From UBA7957 sp965224675 (lineage in GTDB: Bacteria; Pseudomonadota; Gammaproteobacteria; Granulosicoccales; Granulosicoccaceae): a stretch of 64,000 nt of DNA. The position numbers and the translations under genes are program-made. Positions 9,107-18,427 of the stretch are shown in pieces. The notes under the pieces are model-generated. The model saw only the letters and a list, made by a program, of their open reading frames with translations, had not been told where the DNA came from and made no database searches. Position 1 is the first letter of the stretch. Each line of letters opens with the position of its first letter. The stretch covers positions 3,038,001 to 3,102,000 of the forward strand of contig CBDDAA010000004.1 in the NCBI GenBank assembly GCA_965224675.1. Direction: 5' to 3'.

Positions 9107-10657
9107 TTAGTTCTTATTCTCACGCAGTTTAAAGCGTTGAATCTTACCAGTCGCTGTTTTGGGCAACTCATCCATCACTTCCACCCAGCGCGGATATTTC
9201 CATTTTCCAATTTTTTGTTTCACCAGCTCCTTCAATGCCTGGGCTAAATTGTCATCGACGACACCCGGCATGAGAACAACATACGCCTTGGGTTTTTCAA
9301 GACCATCTTTATCCCGCGCCGCCACAACAGCGGCCTCCAAAACGGATGGATGGCAGATCAACTCCTGTTCAACTTCAAACGGTGAGACCCAAATTCCACT
9401 TACCTTGAACATGTCATCTGTTCGTCCGCAATAAATGAAACGCCCGTCTTCGCGTTGCTCATATTTATCGCCTGTTCGCGTCCAGACACCCTCAAATGTG
9501 GCCCGGCTTTTATCGCGTTGATTCCAATAACCATCGGCTGCCGAGGGACCCTTGACCAGCAATTCGCCGATCTCGCCCTGTTTGACGTTATCGCCTTCTC
9601 CACTGACAAGTCGCATTTCATAACCCGGAACCGCCCGTCCGGAAGTGCCTAAAACGACATCACCAGGCGCATTGGAAAGAAATATATGCAACAGTTCGGT
9701 AGAACCCACACCATCGAGGATTTCACAGCCGACAGCGGTGTGCCATCGTTTGCCTATTTCTGCTGGCAAGGCTTCCCCGGCTGATATACATCGCCTGAGG
9801 TTCTTGACTCCGGATACTGAAACCCCATCAAGTGATGCAAGCATGGCGGCATATAATGTTGGCACGCCACAGAATATGGTGACTTGGCGCTTCTGCAAAA
9901 TATCAAATACGCTATCAGGTGTGGGCCTGCCTGCCCAGAGTATGGTCGTCGCACCCACCGACATCGGGAATGTCATCGCATTGCCAAGACCATAAGCGAA
10001 GAACAACTTGGCCGCAGAGAAGACAATATCCTGTGGTTCAATAGCAAGCACCTGTTTGCCATAGGTATCTGCGGTGGCCTGCAGACTGCCGTGTACATGA
10101 CGTACGCCTTTTGCTGAACCTGTCGAACCAGACGAATATAGCCAGAAGGCGATCTCGTCAGGTATCACACTAACAGGCTCTTTTATGGGGCTGTTTGTCA
10201 TTTTCGCATCGAAATCCAGGTAAGCATGATTCGCTGTTGCCCCAATCACAAACACCGACTGCAAGTGTGTATTTTTCTTTAGGATGGGTTCAACCAATGC
10301 GAGCAGTTCACTGGATACAAAAAGCACACGCGCCCTGCTATCTTGCAATATCGCGTCATATACATCGGTAGAGAGTAAGGTATTAAGTGGAATCGGCACA
10401 ACCCCCGCTTTCAGGCTGCCCCAAAATATCAGCGGAAATTCGATCGTATCAAGCATCAACATTGCAACCCGATCTTCACGTTGAATGGCGTGCTCGTGGT
10501 AGAAAGAAGCCAGGCGATCAGATTGATCTGCAAGCTCTGCATAACTGATGCTGCGTCCATTTTCTGCACCTTCAATAAAGGCAGCTTTAGCACCTGACTC
10601 ATCTGATCGGTGTCGATCGACAAAATAAATTGCCGCATTATGGTTTATTATATTCAC
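9107..10657 (-). CDS. Benzoate-CoA ligase family protein
   Basis: AMP-forming acyl-CoA synthetase of 516 residues that activates benzoate (or a near analogue) to benzoyl-CoA, the entry step of the box route. Visible signatures are the phosphate-binding loop YSSGSTGSAKGVRHVH (from about residue 172), the GVGSTELLHIF motif, the TGDKYEQREDGRFIYCGRTDD hinge region and the catalytic lysine in KTATGKIQRFKLR at the C-terminus. The N-terminus (NAAIYFVDRH...) matches the benzoate-CoA ligase subgroup rather than acetyl-CoA synthetases. Substrate range (benzoate versus hydroxy- or aminobenzoates) cannot be read from the sequence. It lies 81 bases downstream of the glutamine-synthetase-like gene. Confidence 0.92.
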   Translation of the reverse strand: MNIINHNAAIYFVDRHRSDESGAKAAFIEGAENGRSISYAELADQSDRLASFYHEHAIQREDRVAMLMLDTIEFPLIFWGSLKAGVVPIPLNTLLSTDVYDAILQDSRARVLFVSSELLALVEPILKKNTHLQSVFVIGATANHAYLDFDAKMTNSPIKEPVSVIPDEIAFWLYSSGSTGSAKGVRHVHGSLQATADTYGKQVLAIEPQDIVFSAAKLFFAYGLGNAMTFPMSVGATTILWAGRPTPDSVFDILQKRQVTIFCGVPTLYAAMLASLDGVSVSGVKNLRRCISAGEALPAEIGKRWHTAVGCEILDGVGSTELLHIFLSNAPGDVVLGTSGRAVPGYEMRLVSGEGDNVKQGEIGELLVKGPSAADGYWNQRDKSRATFEGVWTRTGDKYEQREDGRFIYCGRTDDMFKVSGIWVSPFEVEQELICHPSVLEAAVVAARDKDGLEKPKAYVVLMPGVVDDNLAQALKELVKQKIGKWKYPRWVEVMDELPKTATGKIQRFKLRENKN

Positions 10658-10738
10658 AAGTTACTCTCCCCAACACGCATCCTTGCGGATAGAAACAAGC
10701 CTATAAAAACGTCGGTTTCGTATCGCCGATCATTCAAA

Positions 10739-12169
10739 CTAAAACAGTGAAAAATACTCTTGATGCTCCCAATCAGATACTGCACCCAAATAGCGCTGCC
10801 ATTCAGCTTGTTTTATCTGACATAAGTAGTCAACAAATTCTTCACCGAGCTTTCGCCGGTAAAAATCGCTCTGGCTAAACGCGATTAGCGCTGATTGCAG
10901 ATTGTTTGGTAACATTTCAACCTTGTTTGCGTAAGGCGCCTCAACCGGGGCCGCTGCTTTAAGGTTATTTTCTATACCATCAAGACCGCTCAATATCTGT
11001 GAAGCCAGATAAAGATAAGGATTGGCTGCCGGCTCCCCGACCCGATTTTCAATTCGTGAAGCCGGATCACCTGGTCTGGCTAATGCACGTAACATTGCAC
11101 CTCGGTTATCGCGTCCCCATTGAATACGGTCAGGTGCAAGCGCAAATGCCTGATAACGTTTGTAGCCGTTGACCGTGGGTGTGGTCAAAATACAGCTTTC
11201 TTTTGCATGAGCAAGAATTCCAGCCGTCCATTGAGAAGCTAACTCAGAGAGATTATTTTCATCATCGGGCATAAACAGGTTTGCAGCGCTTTTTTTATCT
11301 ATAACCGATTGATGTAAATGCCAGCCATTAGCCATTGAATTTTTAAATTTTGGCCGACACATAAATGTCGCATGCAGCCCATTTCGATGGCAAACTTGCT
11401 TTACCATATTACGAAAAAGCAGCATCATGTCAGCCGTACCGATTCCGGGTAAAGGCTGAAACGTAAACTCAAACTGACTCGGACCAAACTCAGATTCCAT
11501 GGAACACAGGGGCAGTTCAAGCGCATCACAATTCTCCCGCAAAAGCGCCATGACATCATCAAGTTGATCAACCCGGTTTTCTGTCAAATATTGATAACCG
11601 TGACTAAGCAGGCTGGTTTTTGGTGGATCTTCCGGCCTATTTGCGTTTTCATGGGATAACTGTGAGTCATCAACCTTCAAGACATAAAATTCAACCTCAA
11701 GGCCACAAACATATTCCAGACCTTTGGCATGTAACTGGCTCAGAGCCTGACTTAAGATCCGCCGTGTCGATAAAGTAACAGGGCTGGCATCAGTGTGATA
11801 AATATCACTGATCATCCAGGCGGTTTTGGGCGCCCAGGGTAATATTTTAAATGTCTGTGGATCAGGCAGCATAAGAAAATCTGCAGCGCCGGTCATTTGC
11901 CCGGCACCAAATCCGGCATCTTTCCCCCATACCGGGAAAACAGTGTTGTGGCTTGTGTCCTTAAGGAGCAGCGTCGATGTGATGTTGACACCTTTCTCAA
12001 ACACCGAATTCAACGCAGATGCCATGATCGTTTTTCCACGTGTAATGCCGTGCTGGTCAACAAACATCACCCGGATGGATTCGATTCCATTATCAATAAC
12101 AGATTTTTTAACCTGCTCGGCAACAGCAAATGCCTCGGCTGACCAACATTGTTTTGCCAGTGATTTCAT
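10739..12169 (-). CDS. Glutamine-synthetase-like ligase (amine gamma-glutamylation candidate)
   Basis: A 476-residue protein of the glutamine synthetase fold. It has the N-terminal beta-grasp domain (IRVMFVDQHGITRGKTI, residues about 32-50) and the catalytic domain with GLEVEFYVLK, SEFGPSQFEFTF, NGWHLHQS and the Arg-rich ARPGDPASRIENRVGEPAANPYL segment. It is not a standard GlnA: it lacks the adenylylation-site context and sits in an aromatic catabolic operon. Related proteins (PuuA, IpuC, AtdA1/TdnQ) join glutamate to amines such as putrescine, isopropylamine or aniline. I infer a gamma-glutamyl ligase acting with the Rieske oxygenase encoded 65 bases upstream. The amine is unknown. Confidence 0.85.
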   Translation of the reverse strand: MKSLAKQCWSAEAFAVAEQVKKSVIDNGIESIRVMFVDQHGITRGKTIMASALNSVFEKGVNITSTLLLKDTSHNTVFPVWGKDAGFGAGQMTGAADFLMLPDPQTFKILPWAPKTAWMISDIYHTDASPVTLSTRRILSQALSQLHAKGLEYVCGLEVEFYVLKVDDSQLSHENANRPEDPPKTSLLSHGYQYLTENRVDQLDDVMALLRENCDALELPLCSMESEFGPSQFEFTFQPLPGIGTADMMLLFRNMVKQVCHRNGLHATFMCRPKFKNSMANGWHLHQSVIDKKSAANLFMPDDENNLSELASQWTAGILAHAKESCILTTPTVNGYKRYQAFALAPDRIQWGRDNRGAMLRALARPGDPASRIENRVGEPAANPYLYLASQILSGLDGIENNLKAAAPVEAPYANKVEMLPNNLQSALIAFSQSDFYRRKLGEEFVDYLCQIKQAEWQRYLGAVSDWEHQEYFSLF

Positions 12170-12234
12170 TTTCCAGTCAACTTGTTCAATATAATGAACA
12201 TTCGATTAACTCCTCGTTATCTGGTTGATCAGCA

Positions 12235-13554
12235 TTAAAAAGCAGCATCCCAACTGCAAGCCTTACGTCGTTCTGCATCGGCTACTAACCACGAATCCTG
12301 CCATGCATTACCCGCCACTATGGTATCGATTGAGACGGGGCCTTTAATGGACGATAAAGGCGGATCATCTGCCGTCATGGGAAGCCCGGATAGATCCCCC
12401 TGTTCTATGCTCTTTATAGCTGCGCGCAGTTTTTTGCGATAATGAATAATGCCGATATCACTTGTGCCAAGATGCTCATTACATCTGTCCTGGATGGCCC
12501 CCATAGACTCCACGGCCCACTGATCATGTACATTGATATCAAGCCCCATCCCTGTATAAGTCAGCTTGCTTTGCTCATCCGGATTGAAACCGTATTGATT
12601 ACTTTTATTTTTCAGCGGCACGTAGTCGGGTAAACGATGCTCCTGCAAGCGCTGCTCGCGCATGCGGTCCTTGTCAACAGGTTCTCCAAAACTGGTAAAC
12701 ATTGCGTACCAATAGCAATTTTCATCATCAATAGGTACATGCCACTGGGTTATAGTCATTTCTTTCGACATGGGAATGGTAATTGCGCATGGAAAAACCT
12801 GATTAGTAACACGCACATGGGAATTGCCATCACCCAGGGTTCGCAAGGTGACAAGACGCTGACCAAAATCAGTATCCTCAAGCAGAATTTCGGGCCGAGA
12901 AAATTCACGTAATATCTGTGTCATGGGAATCTCAGTTCCCGCAGCAGTATCACGAAACTGCTTACCGTAGCCGTCTCTGGGGTCTTCATCCTGCAAAAAA
13001 CGGTGTAGATAGGAAGCATGCGCTGGATCTATACCCACTTCCAGTGCTTGCAACCAGTTACATTGCCATAAACCTTTAAAGGCAAATACATGACTGATTG
13101 GTGCAATAAAGCAATCCAGTGCCGCGAAATCCGGTGCCTGTCCCTGCCCCATAAATGCCCAGATAATGCCGTTTTTTTCAACGACGGGATAAGCAGTTGT
13201 CTTGATCTGCTCAGCCATGCGTGATGCTTTTGGTTCCGCTGGTTGCTCTATGCAATTGCCTTGTACATCAAAATGCCAACCATGGAAGGGACAACGCAAA
13301 CCGTTATCTTCCAAGCGGCCAAAACATAAATCGACGCCACGGTGTGGGCATTGCCTGCCAATCAAACCCAACACCCCACTTTGATCGCGAAACAGAATCA
13401 GTTTTTCGCCCAGCAAAGTAACAGGCGCCAATGGACGATTACCCGCTAATTCGTCACTCAATGCAGCCGGCATCCAATATTGTCTTAATACCTTACCTGC
13501 CGGTTGATCACCCGCCACCCGTGTTATCTGATCATTTTTCTGCTGGCTCATCAT
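12235..13554 (-). CDS. Rieske non-heme iron oxygenase, phthalate-dioxygenase type
   Basis: Oxygenase component of 439 residues. The Rieske [2Fe-2S] ligands are Cys69, His71, Cys88 and His91 (CPHRG...CPFHGWH). The mononuclear iron site is in GIDPAHASYLHRFLQ, with His179 and His184 and the bridging Asp176, a pattern typical of the one-chain-type phthalate 4,5-dioxygenase/demethylase group. No small subunit gene is adjacent. Its reductase could be BoxA, the FNR at 21.1 kb or another protein, none of which can be chosen from the sequence. It lies between livF (14 bases) and the glutamine-synthetase-like gene. Dealkylation or hydroxylation of an aromatic precursor that then enters the benzoyl-CoA path is a reasonable inference. 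Confidence 0.9.
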   Translation of the reverse strand: MMSQQKNDQITRVAGDQPAGKVLRQYWMPAALSDELAGNRPLAPVTLLGEKLILFRDQSGVLGLIGRQCPHRGVDLCFGRLEDNGLRCPFHGWHFDVQGNCIEQPAEPKASRMAEQIKTTAYPVVEKNGIIWAFMGQGQAPDFAALDCFIAPISHVFAFKGLWQCNWLQALEVGIDPAHASYLHRFLQDEDPRDGYGKQFRDTAAGTEIPMTQILREFSRPEILLEDTDFGQRLVTLRTLGDGNSHVRVTNQVFPCAITIPMSKEMTITQWHVPIDDENCYWYAMFTSFGEPVDKDRMREQRLQEHRLPDYVPLKNKSNQYGFNPDEQSKLTYTGMGLDINVHDQWAVESMGAIQDRCNEHLGTSDIGIIHYRKKLRAAIKSIEQGDLSGLPMTADDPPLSSIKGPVSIDTIVAGNAWQDSWLVADAERRKACSWDAAF

Positions 13555-13568
13555 ACGCTGACCCTCAT

Positions 13569-14270
13569 TTATACACCCAAATATCGCTGTAAAGCATCCC
13601 GGTCCTGCCTGAGTTCATCTGAGCTTCCTGACCAGACGATTCTACCCCGCTCAACAATAAAATTGCGATCTGCGATGCGCAGCAGATCGGATAAATTTTT
13701 ATCAACGACAAGTATGGACACACCTTGCGTACGAATGGTATTAATCGCTGCCCATATTTTCTGACGTACCAGCGGTGCCAGCCCTTCGGTTGCCTCATCC
13801 AATATTAATAGTTTTGGATTGGTCATGAGTGCTCTACCGATTGCAAGCATTTGTTGCTCCCCCCCCGACAGCAGATTTCCCATAGAGCGGCGGCGTAATT
13901 CTAGTTCAGGAAATAAGGTAAAGACTTGTTTTACTGTCCACGGATTGGATTTTTTCAGATGATTGCTGGCAGTTGCCACCAGATTTTCCCAAAGCGATAG
14001 ATTAGGAAAGATTTGCCGTCCCTCTGGCACCAGACCTATGCCAAGATTAGCAGTTTTGAATGAAGGTTTGCCAACAAGCTGCACACCATCAAAGGTGATG
14101 GAGCCTGCGGTAACGGGCACTATACCCATGATTGCATTGACAGTCGTGGTTTTACCCATGCCATTGCGACCCAAAAGTGTAACCACTTCACCGTTGCCGA
14201 TTTGCATATCCATACCAAACAATGCCTGACTATTGCCGTAATGCATTGTCAGTGCATCAACCTTTAGCAT
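13569..14270 (-). CDS. ABC transporter ATP-binding protein, LivF type
   Basis: A 233-residue ATPase of the branched-chain-amino-acid type (HAAT) import family. Walker A is GRNGMGKTTTVNAIMG, the signature motif is LLSGGEQQMLAIGRAL and Walker B is KLLILDEATEGLAP. Start at 14270 is two bases after the livG stop. The five-gene importer is the first part of the box operon. Homologous sets in other box clusters are thought to import benzoate or related aromatic acids, so amino-acid transport should not be assumed. Confidence 0.93.
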   Translation of the reverse strand: MLKVDALTMHYGNSQALFGMDMQIGNGEVVTLLGRNGMGKTTTVNAIMGIVPVTAGSITFDGVQLVGKPSFKTANLGIGLVPEGRQIFPNLSLWENLVATASNHLKKSNPWTVKQVFTLFPELELRRRSMGNLLSGGEQQMLAIGRALMTNPKLLILDEATEGLAPLVRQKIWAAINTIRTQGVSILVVDKNLSDLLRIADRNFIVERGRIVWSGSSDELRQDRDALQRYLGV

Positions 14271-14272
14271 CG

Positions 14273-15016
14273 CTACTCTTCTCCCAGGTATGCATGCCTC
14301 ACATCGGCATTAGCGCGGATATCATCGGCCTTCCCTGTAGCGATTATTTTGCCATAAACCAATACAGAGACGCGATCAGCAAGCGCAAAAACCGCATCCA
14401 TATCATGCTCAATAAGCAATATTGTCCGTCTCCCTTTCAGCATCTGTAAAAAGTCGATCATAGATTTCGACTCTTTTGGCCCCAGACCTGCCATCGGCTC
14501 ATCAAGCAATAGCAGCTGTGCATTGGAGGCAAGCGCTACCGCAATCTCCAACTGTCGGTGTTCACCATGGGAAAGTTCACCTACTGGCTCATCTGCACGC
14601 GCCTGCAAACCCATCTGCTGTAGCGCATCCATGGCTTCGTTTCGTAGTTGTGTGATTTTACGGGCCGGTTGAATAAAACGGAAGGAATGTCCATATTGGG
14701 CCTGCACGGCCAAAGCGACATTATCCAGAACCGACATTGACATTAGCAGCGAGGTGATCTGGAAAGATCGGGTTATACCCAATCCTGCACGCGCATAAGC
14801 AGGTTTAGCGGTAATATTTTTACCTTTGAAGGCTATCATGCCTGCGTCTGGCTTAAGGACACCACTAAGTTGGGAAATTAATGTTGTTTTACCGGCCCCA
14901 TTGGGGCCAATAATGGCATGTAACTCACCTTTATTAACATCCAGGTTAACGCTATCAGTTGCATTTACGCCACCAAAACGTTTTTCTAACCCGGTTATTT
15001 GCAACAGGGGTTGCAT
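14273..15016 (-). CDS. ABC transporter ATP-binding protein, LivG type
   Basis: A 247-residue ATPase that pairs with the LivF-type subunit. Walker A is GPNGAGKTTLISQLSG, the signature region is GELSHGEHRQLEIAVAL and Walker B is LLLLDEPMAGLGP; the terminal switch His is in LLIEHDMDAVF. The signature has SHGE in place of the usual SGGQ, a change also common in LivG-type proteins. It starts one base after the livM stop and ends two bases before livF, showing tight translational coupling. Confidence 0.93.
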   Translation of the reverse strand: MQPLLQITGLEKRFGGVNATDSVNLDVNKGELHAIIGPNGAGKTTLISQLSGVLKPDAGMIAFKGKNITAKPAYARAGLGITRSFQITSLLMSMSVLDNVALAVQAQYGHSFRFIQPARKITQLRNEAMDALQQMGLQARADEPVGELSHGEHRQLEIAVALASNAQLLLLDEPMAGLGPKESKSMIDFLQMLKGRRTILLIEHDMDAVFALADRVSVLVYGKIIATGKADDIRANADVRHAYLGEE

Positions 15017-15017
15017 A

Positions 15018-15983
15018 CTACTTACGCTGAGTTGAAAGCATACCCATTAAACCGCCTCGCACAAACAAGACGATTACAATAAGCATGATTCCGAACGGTA
15101 AATGCCAATAAATGGTAAAAGATGAGAGCACCTCCTCCAACAGAATAAAAATCGTTGAACCCAGAATCGGTCCCAGTGTAGTCCCTGCGCCACCGAGAAT
15201 AACCATAAACATCAGCTCGCCAGAGCGCGTCCAATCCAGCATCTCCGGTGAAATAAATGTTGTAAAGTTACCGAGCAAGGCACCGGCATAACCACACAAT
15301 GTACCCGAAATCACATAGGCTGTCAGCTTGTAGGCAAAGGTATTGTAACCCAGGGTTACCACTCGCTCATTGTTGTCCTTGGCACCTTGTAAAACCATAC
15401 CAAAACGCGAGTGAATCACTGTGCGTACGATAATCATTGTGATCACAAGGGAGGCGTAGCAGAGTAAATAAAGCTGCAGAGGGTCATCAAGATTTATCAG
15501 GGAGGATTCTGAACGTGTGTCTATAACCAAACCATCATCACCACCATAGGATTCCAGAGAAAGGAAAAGGTAGAATGCCATCTGCGAAAACGCCATAGTG
15601 ATCATAATAAAATAGACACCCTTGGTACGCAGGCAGATAAAGCCTGTAAACAACGCAAAAAGTGCTGAAATAACAACTGCAAGCAGAATGTGAAATAAGC
15701 CACTGTAGGAGGCAATTATCTCGAATTCACCGTATGTCTCATGATATACAGGAATGCCAACCGCGTAGGCGCCAATACCGATGAAGGCGGCATGCCCAAA
15801 GGACACCATACCGCCATAACCCAATATCAGATTGAGACTGACAGCAGCAATTGCGAGAATAACCAGGCGTGTGGCCAGATCCATATAAAATGCCTGCCCG
15901 CTCCATAGTAATAGTGGTGGCAACACTGCAAGTGCGGTCATTACCACTAATGTAATCCAGCGCCTTTTACTCAAAAACGCCAT
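15018..15983 (-). CDS. ABC transporter permease, LivM type
   Basis: A 321-residue integral membrane permease with about eight to ten hydrophobic helices. The family motif LNLILGYGGMVSFGHAAFIGIGAYAVG lies near residues 50-75, and the coupling-helix region GAAKDNNERVVTLGYNT-like segment (QGAKDNNERVVTLGYNTFAYK) near residue 210. It forms the transmembrane heterodimer with the LivH-type subunit, whose stop overlaps its start in TAATG. Predicted substrate is an aromatic carboxylate or its precursor, from operon context only. Confidence 0.92.
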   Translation of the reverse strand: MAFLSKRRWITLVVMTALAVLPPLLLWSGQAFYMDLATRLVILAIAAVSLNLILGYGGMVSFGHAAFIGIGAYAVGIPVYHETYGEFEIIASYSGLFHILLAVVISALFALFTGFICLRTKGVYFIMITMAFSQMAFYLFLSLESYGGDDGLVIDTRSESSLINLDDPLQLYLLCYASLVITMIIVRTVIHSRFGMVLQGAKDNNERVVTLGYNTFAYKLTAYVISGTLCGYAGALLGNFTTFISPEMLDWTRSGELMFMVILGGAGTTLGPILGSTIFILLEEVLSSFTIYWHLPFGIMLIVIVLFVRGGLMGMLSTQRK

Positions 15984-16906
15984 TAACGCACCTTGGGTGG
16001 AAAAAGCCCTTGCGGTCGAAACGCAAGCACCAGCGCCATCAATATATAAATCAACATGGCCGATATTGCAGGGGCGGAAGTCTCGGCAGCTTCAGTACTC
16101 ATCACCAGCTTGAACAGATCATCTAAAAAGGAGCGGCCCAGTGTATCAATCAGCCCAACAATAATAGCGGCGACAAATGCACCTTTCATGGAGCCAATAC
16201 CGCCAATAATGATAACCACAAAAGCGGTAATAATAACTTCGCCACCCATGCCTATCGAAGCCTCGGTAATGGGTGAAATTAACATGCCGGCAAGACCCGC
16301 AAGCATGGCACCGAGTGCAAATACCAGTGCAAACAAACTTTGAATATCTATACCTAATGCACAAACCATGGTGCGATTGGAGGCACCTGCACGGATCAGC
16401 ATACCAACGCGTGTGTAATTAACCAACCAAAAAAGACCAGCGGCTACGGTAAAACCTGTGCCAATAATAAGCAATCGGTAGGTGGGTATAACCACACCTG
16501 CATACAACTGCACCTGGCCATCCAGCCACGGTGGTAAAGGAACAGCTATTCCTGCAGGCCCCCAAATCAAGTGCGCGCAGGTATCGAGCACAAGTATTAA
16601 TCCGAAGGTTCCTAATACATGATCAAGATGATCACGCGCATACAGACTACGCACCACAATGCGCTCTATGAGGTAGCCAATAACAGCAGTTATAGGTAAT
16701 GCCAGCACTACTGCCCAAAGAAAATTTCCAACAAAAAAAGTAAGTGAAGCGCAAACAAAGGCACCAATCATGTAAAATGAGCCATGCGCCAGATTGACAA
16801 AATCAAGAATACCAAATACCAATGTCAAACCAGAGGCAAGCAAAAACAATAACAGCCCCAGCTGAATGCCGTTGATCAATTGTATGACGAGAAGTGTGCC
16901 GTCCAT
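15983..16906 (-). CDS. ABC transporter permease, LivH type
   Basis: Integral membrane permease of about 307 residues with the LivH-family N-terminus MDGTLLVIQLINGIQLGLLL and the motif VFGILDFVNLAHGSFYMIGA. The C-terminal half contains the coupling helix and the GGIGSMKGAFVAAIIVGLIDT segment. The start at 16906 is chosen by family convention; the frame is open to a TTG at 16975, and no good ribosome binding site was found for the ATG at 16906, so the exact start is uncertain. It precedes livM with a one-base overlap. Confidence 0.9.
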   Translation of the reverse strand: MDGTLLVIQLINGIQLGLLLFLLASGLTLVFGILDFVNLAHGSFYMIGAFVCASLTFFVGNFLWAVVLALPITAVIGYLIERIVVRSLYARDHLDHVLGTFGLILVLDTCAHLIWGPAGIAVPLPPWLDGQVQLYAGVVIPTYRLLIIGTGFTVAAGLFWLVNYTRVGMLIRAGASNRTMVCALGIDIQSLFALVFALGAMLAGLAGMLISPITEASIGMGGEVIITAFVVIIIGGIGSMKGAFVAAIIVGLIDTLGRSFLDDLFKLVMSTEAAETSAPAISAMLIYILMALVLAFRPQGLFPPKVR

Positions 16907-17233
16907 CTTAAGGAGGATTACGGCAATTATGCCATACACTGCCTCTGCAGACGAGATGCTGCCTGGGAAAAACAACCATCAGCAACAAGACAGATTTTAG
17001 TTCAGATTGTCTAATCATTTATGATAAATAATCGTTCTGTTTTCTGACTAAAATGCCAAAAACGTTTTGAATTCCAGCCTTTTAAAAAGACTTCCCCGCA
17101 CGACGGTATGGATTCAAGAGATAAAACCCATGGAGGCAAGCAGAACACCGCAGGAGCAGCAGTTGCCGAGTTAGCCTCTATCCCAGGACCGCCCCTGAAC
17201 CCCAACCAACGTGTCACAATGCGTAGGACGGCA
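16907..17233. other. Intergenic region between binding-protein and livH genes, GC-rich part
   Basis: This 327-base gap lies inside the operon. Its binding-protein side (about 17,100-17,230) is richer in G and C than the flanks and contains a short inverted repeat (GAGGC at 17133-17137 with GCCTC at 17174-17178). A 68-codon minus-strand ORF at 17011-17217 has no plausible ribosome site or recognisable composition and is not counted as a gene. The gap may hold a processing or attenuating structure that keeps the binding protein more abundant than the permease, but this is only inference. Confidence 0.4.
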
Positions 17234-18427
17234 CTACTTCAATGAGCAATCCTTTGCATAAGGATCTTGATGCGCTTCAAATATAGTTTTAACCACTTTA
17301 GTAGTCCAGTTGCCATCAGCATCTTCAACCACTTCACGCATATAGAAGTTCTGGATCGGCATATGGTTGTTACCATAGGTATACTTCCCACGGACAGAAT
17401 CATAATTTGCAGACTTCATTGCCTCACGCATGCCGTCCATATTCGACAAATCACCAGCCACTGCCTCAACCGCAGATTTAATTAAAAATAAGGCATCATA
17501 GGCTTGAGAGGCGTAGAAAGAGGGATAAGACCCATGCTTGGCTTTGAAATCTGTTACAAAGCGCTTGTTCTGAGCGTTGTCCAGAGAGGGGTCCCAGTGT
17601 TGAGTTGTTTTTGAACCCACGACCCCATCAAATTTTGCGGCTTGTAATTTAGGCAATGACAAGCCGTCTACGGTAAATACAGTGTACAAGGGTATAATAT
17701 CTTTCAAACCAGCCTGTTGATATTGCTTTATAAAGGCACCGCCCGCTTTACCGGGATAAAAAACAAAGATGCCTTCTGCACCGGATGCTTTGGCTTTGGC
17801 CAATTCGGCTGAAAAATCAAGCTGTGCATCCTTACCCCACTTGGTCAGGTCTTTACCCTTCACTTCACCTTTGAAAGTACGCTCAACACCGGCGACCATG
17901 TTTTTGCCTGCTGCATAGTTGGGCGCCATAATATATAGAGACTTTACGCCTTGTTGATTGAGGACTTCACCCATTGCCATGGGGGTCTGATCGTTCTGCC
18001 AGGAAGTGGAAAAGAAATTTTCGTGACACAATTTGCCAGCGATTGGTGAAGGCCCCGCATTGGCGGAGATCAAAAACTTGCCGGCATCCAACACGGATTT
18101 ACGTGACGCAAGCAGTACATGACTCCAGATATAGCCTGCGACAAACGTTACATCGTCTTGTTTGACGAGCTTGTCTGTTACCTGCTTGCCGGTTTCAGGT
18201 TTGAAACCATCATCGGCAAAGATCACGTTAACATCCAGCTCACCCATCTTACCGCCCATGTGTTCAACCGCGAGGTTGACCGCCTTTTCCTGATCTTTAC
18301 CGATAACAGCTCCGCCGGTTGTCAAGGTTGTTACAAAGCCTATCTTAACGTCATCTGCCTGAACGTTAGCACCTGCCAGGCTTATAAGTATTGCAGCCGT
18401 GAGAACGGCGGTAAATGGTTTGTTCAT
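17234..18427 (-). CDS. Periplasmic substrate-binding protein of the box-operon ABC importer
   Basis: A 397-residue type I periplasmic binding protein (Leu/Ile/Val-binding fold). The N-terminus MNKPFTAVLTAAILISLA with a VQA cleavage site is a clear signal peptide. Mature parts include KIGFVTTLTTGGAVIGKDQEK, the ADDGFKPETGKQVTDKL segment and IPLYTVFTVDGLSLP. The start at 18427 has GAGGA a few bases upstream and is preferred over 18454. It is the promoter-proximal gene of the operon and captures the imported aromatic compound in the periplasm. The ligand is inferred from its neighbours. Confidence 0.92.
   Translation of the reverse strand: MNKPFTAVLTAAILISLAGANVQADDVKIGFVTTLTTGGAVIGKDQEKAVNLAVEHMGGKMGELDVNVIFADDGFKPETGKQVTDKLVKQDDVTFVAGYIWSHVLLASRKSVLDAGKFLISANAGPSPIAGKLCHENFFSTSWQNDQTPMAMGEVLNQQGVKSLYIMAPNYAAGKNMVAGVERTFKGEVKGKDLTKWGKDAQLDFSAELAKAKASGAEGIFVFYPGKAGGAFIKQYQQAGLKDIIPLYTVFTVDGLSLPKLQAAKFDGVVGSKTTQHWDPSLDNAQNKRFVTDFKAKHGSYPSFYASQAYDALFLIKSAVEAVAGDLSNMDGMREAMKSANYDSVRGKYTYGNNHMPIQNFYMREVVEDADGNWTTKVVKTIFEAHQDPYAKDCSLK

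Noticed and set aside
17011..17217. 68-codon minus-strand ORF between the binding protein and livH
   Set aside because: No ribosome binding site, no recognisable pattern, and it spans a GC-rich inverted-repeat region. I describe the region as intergenic.
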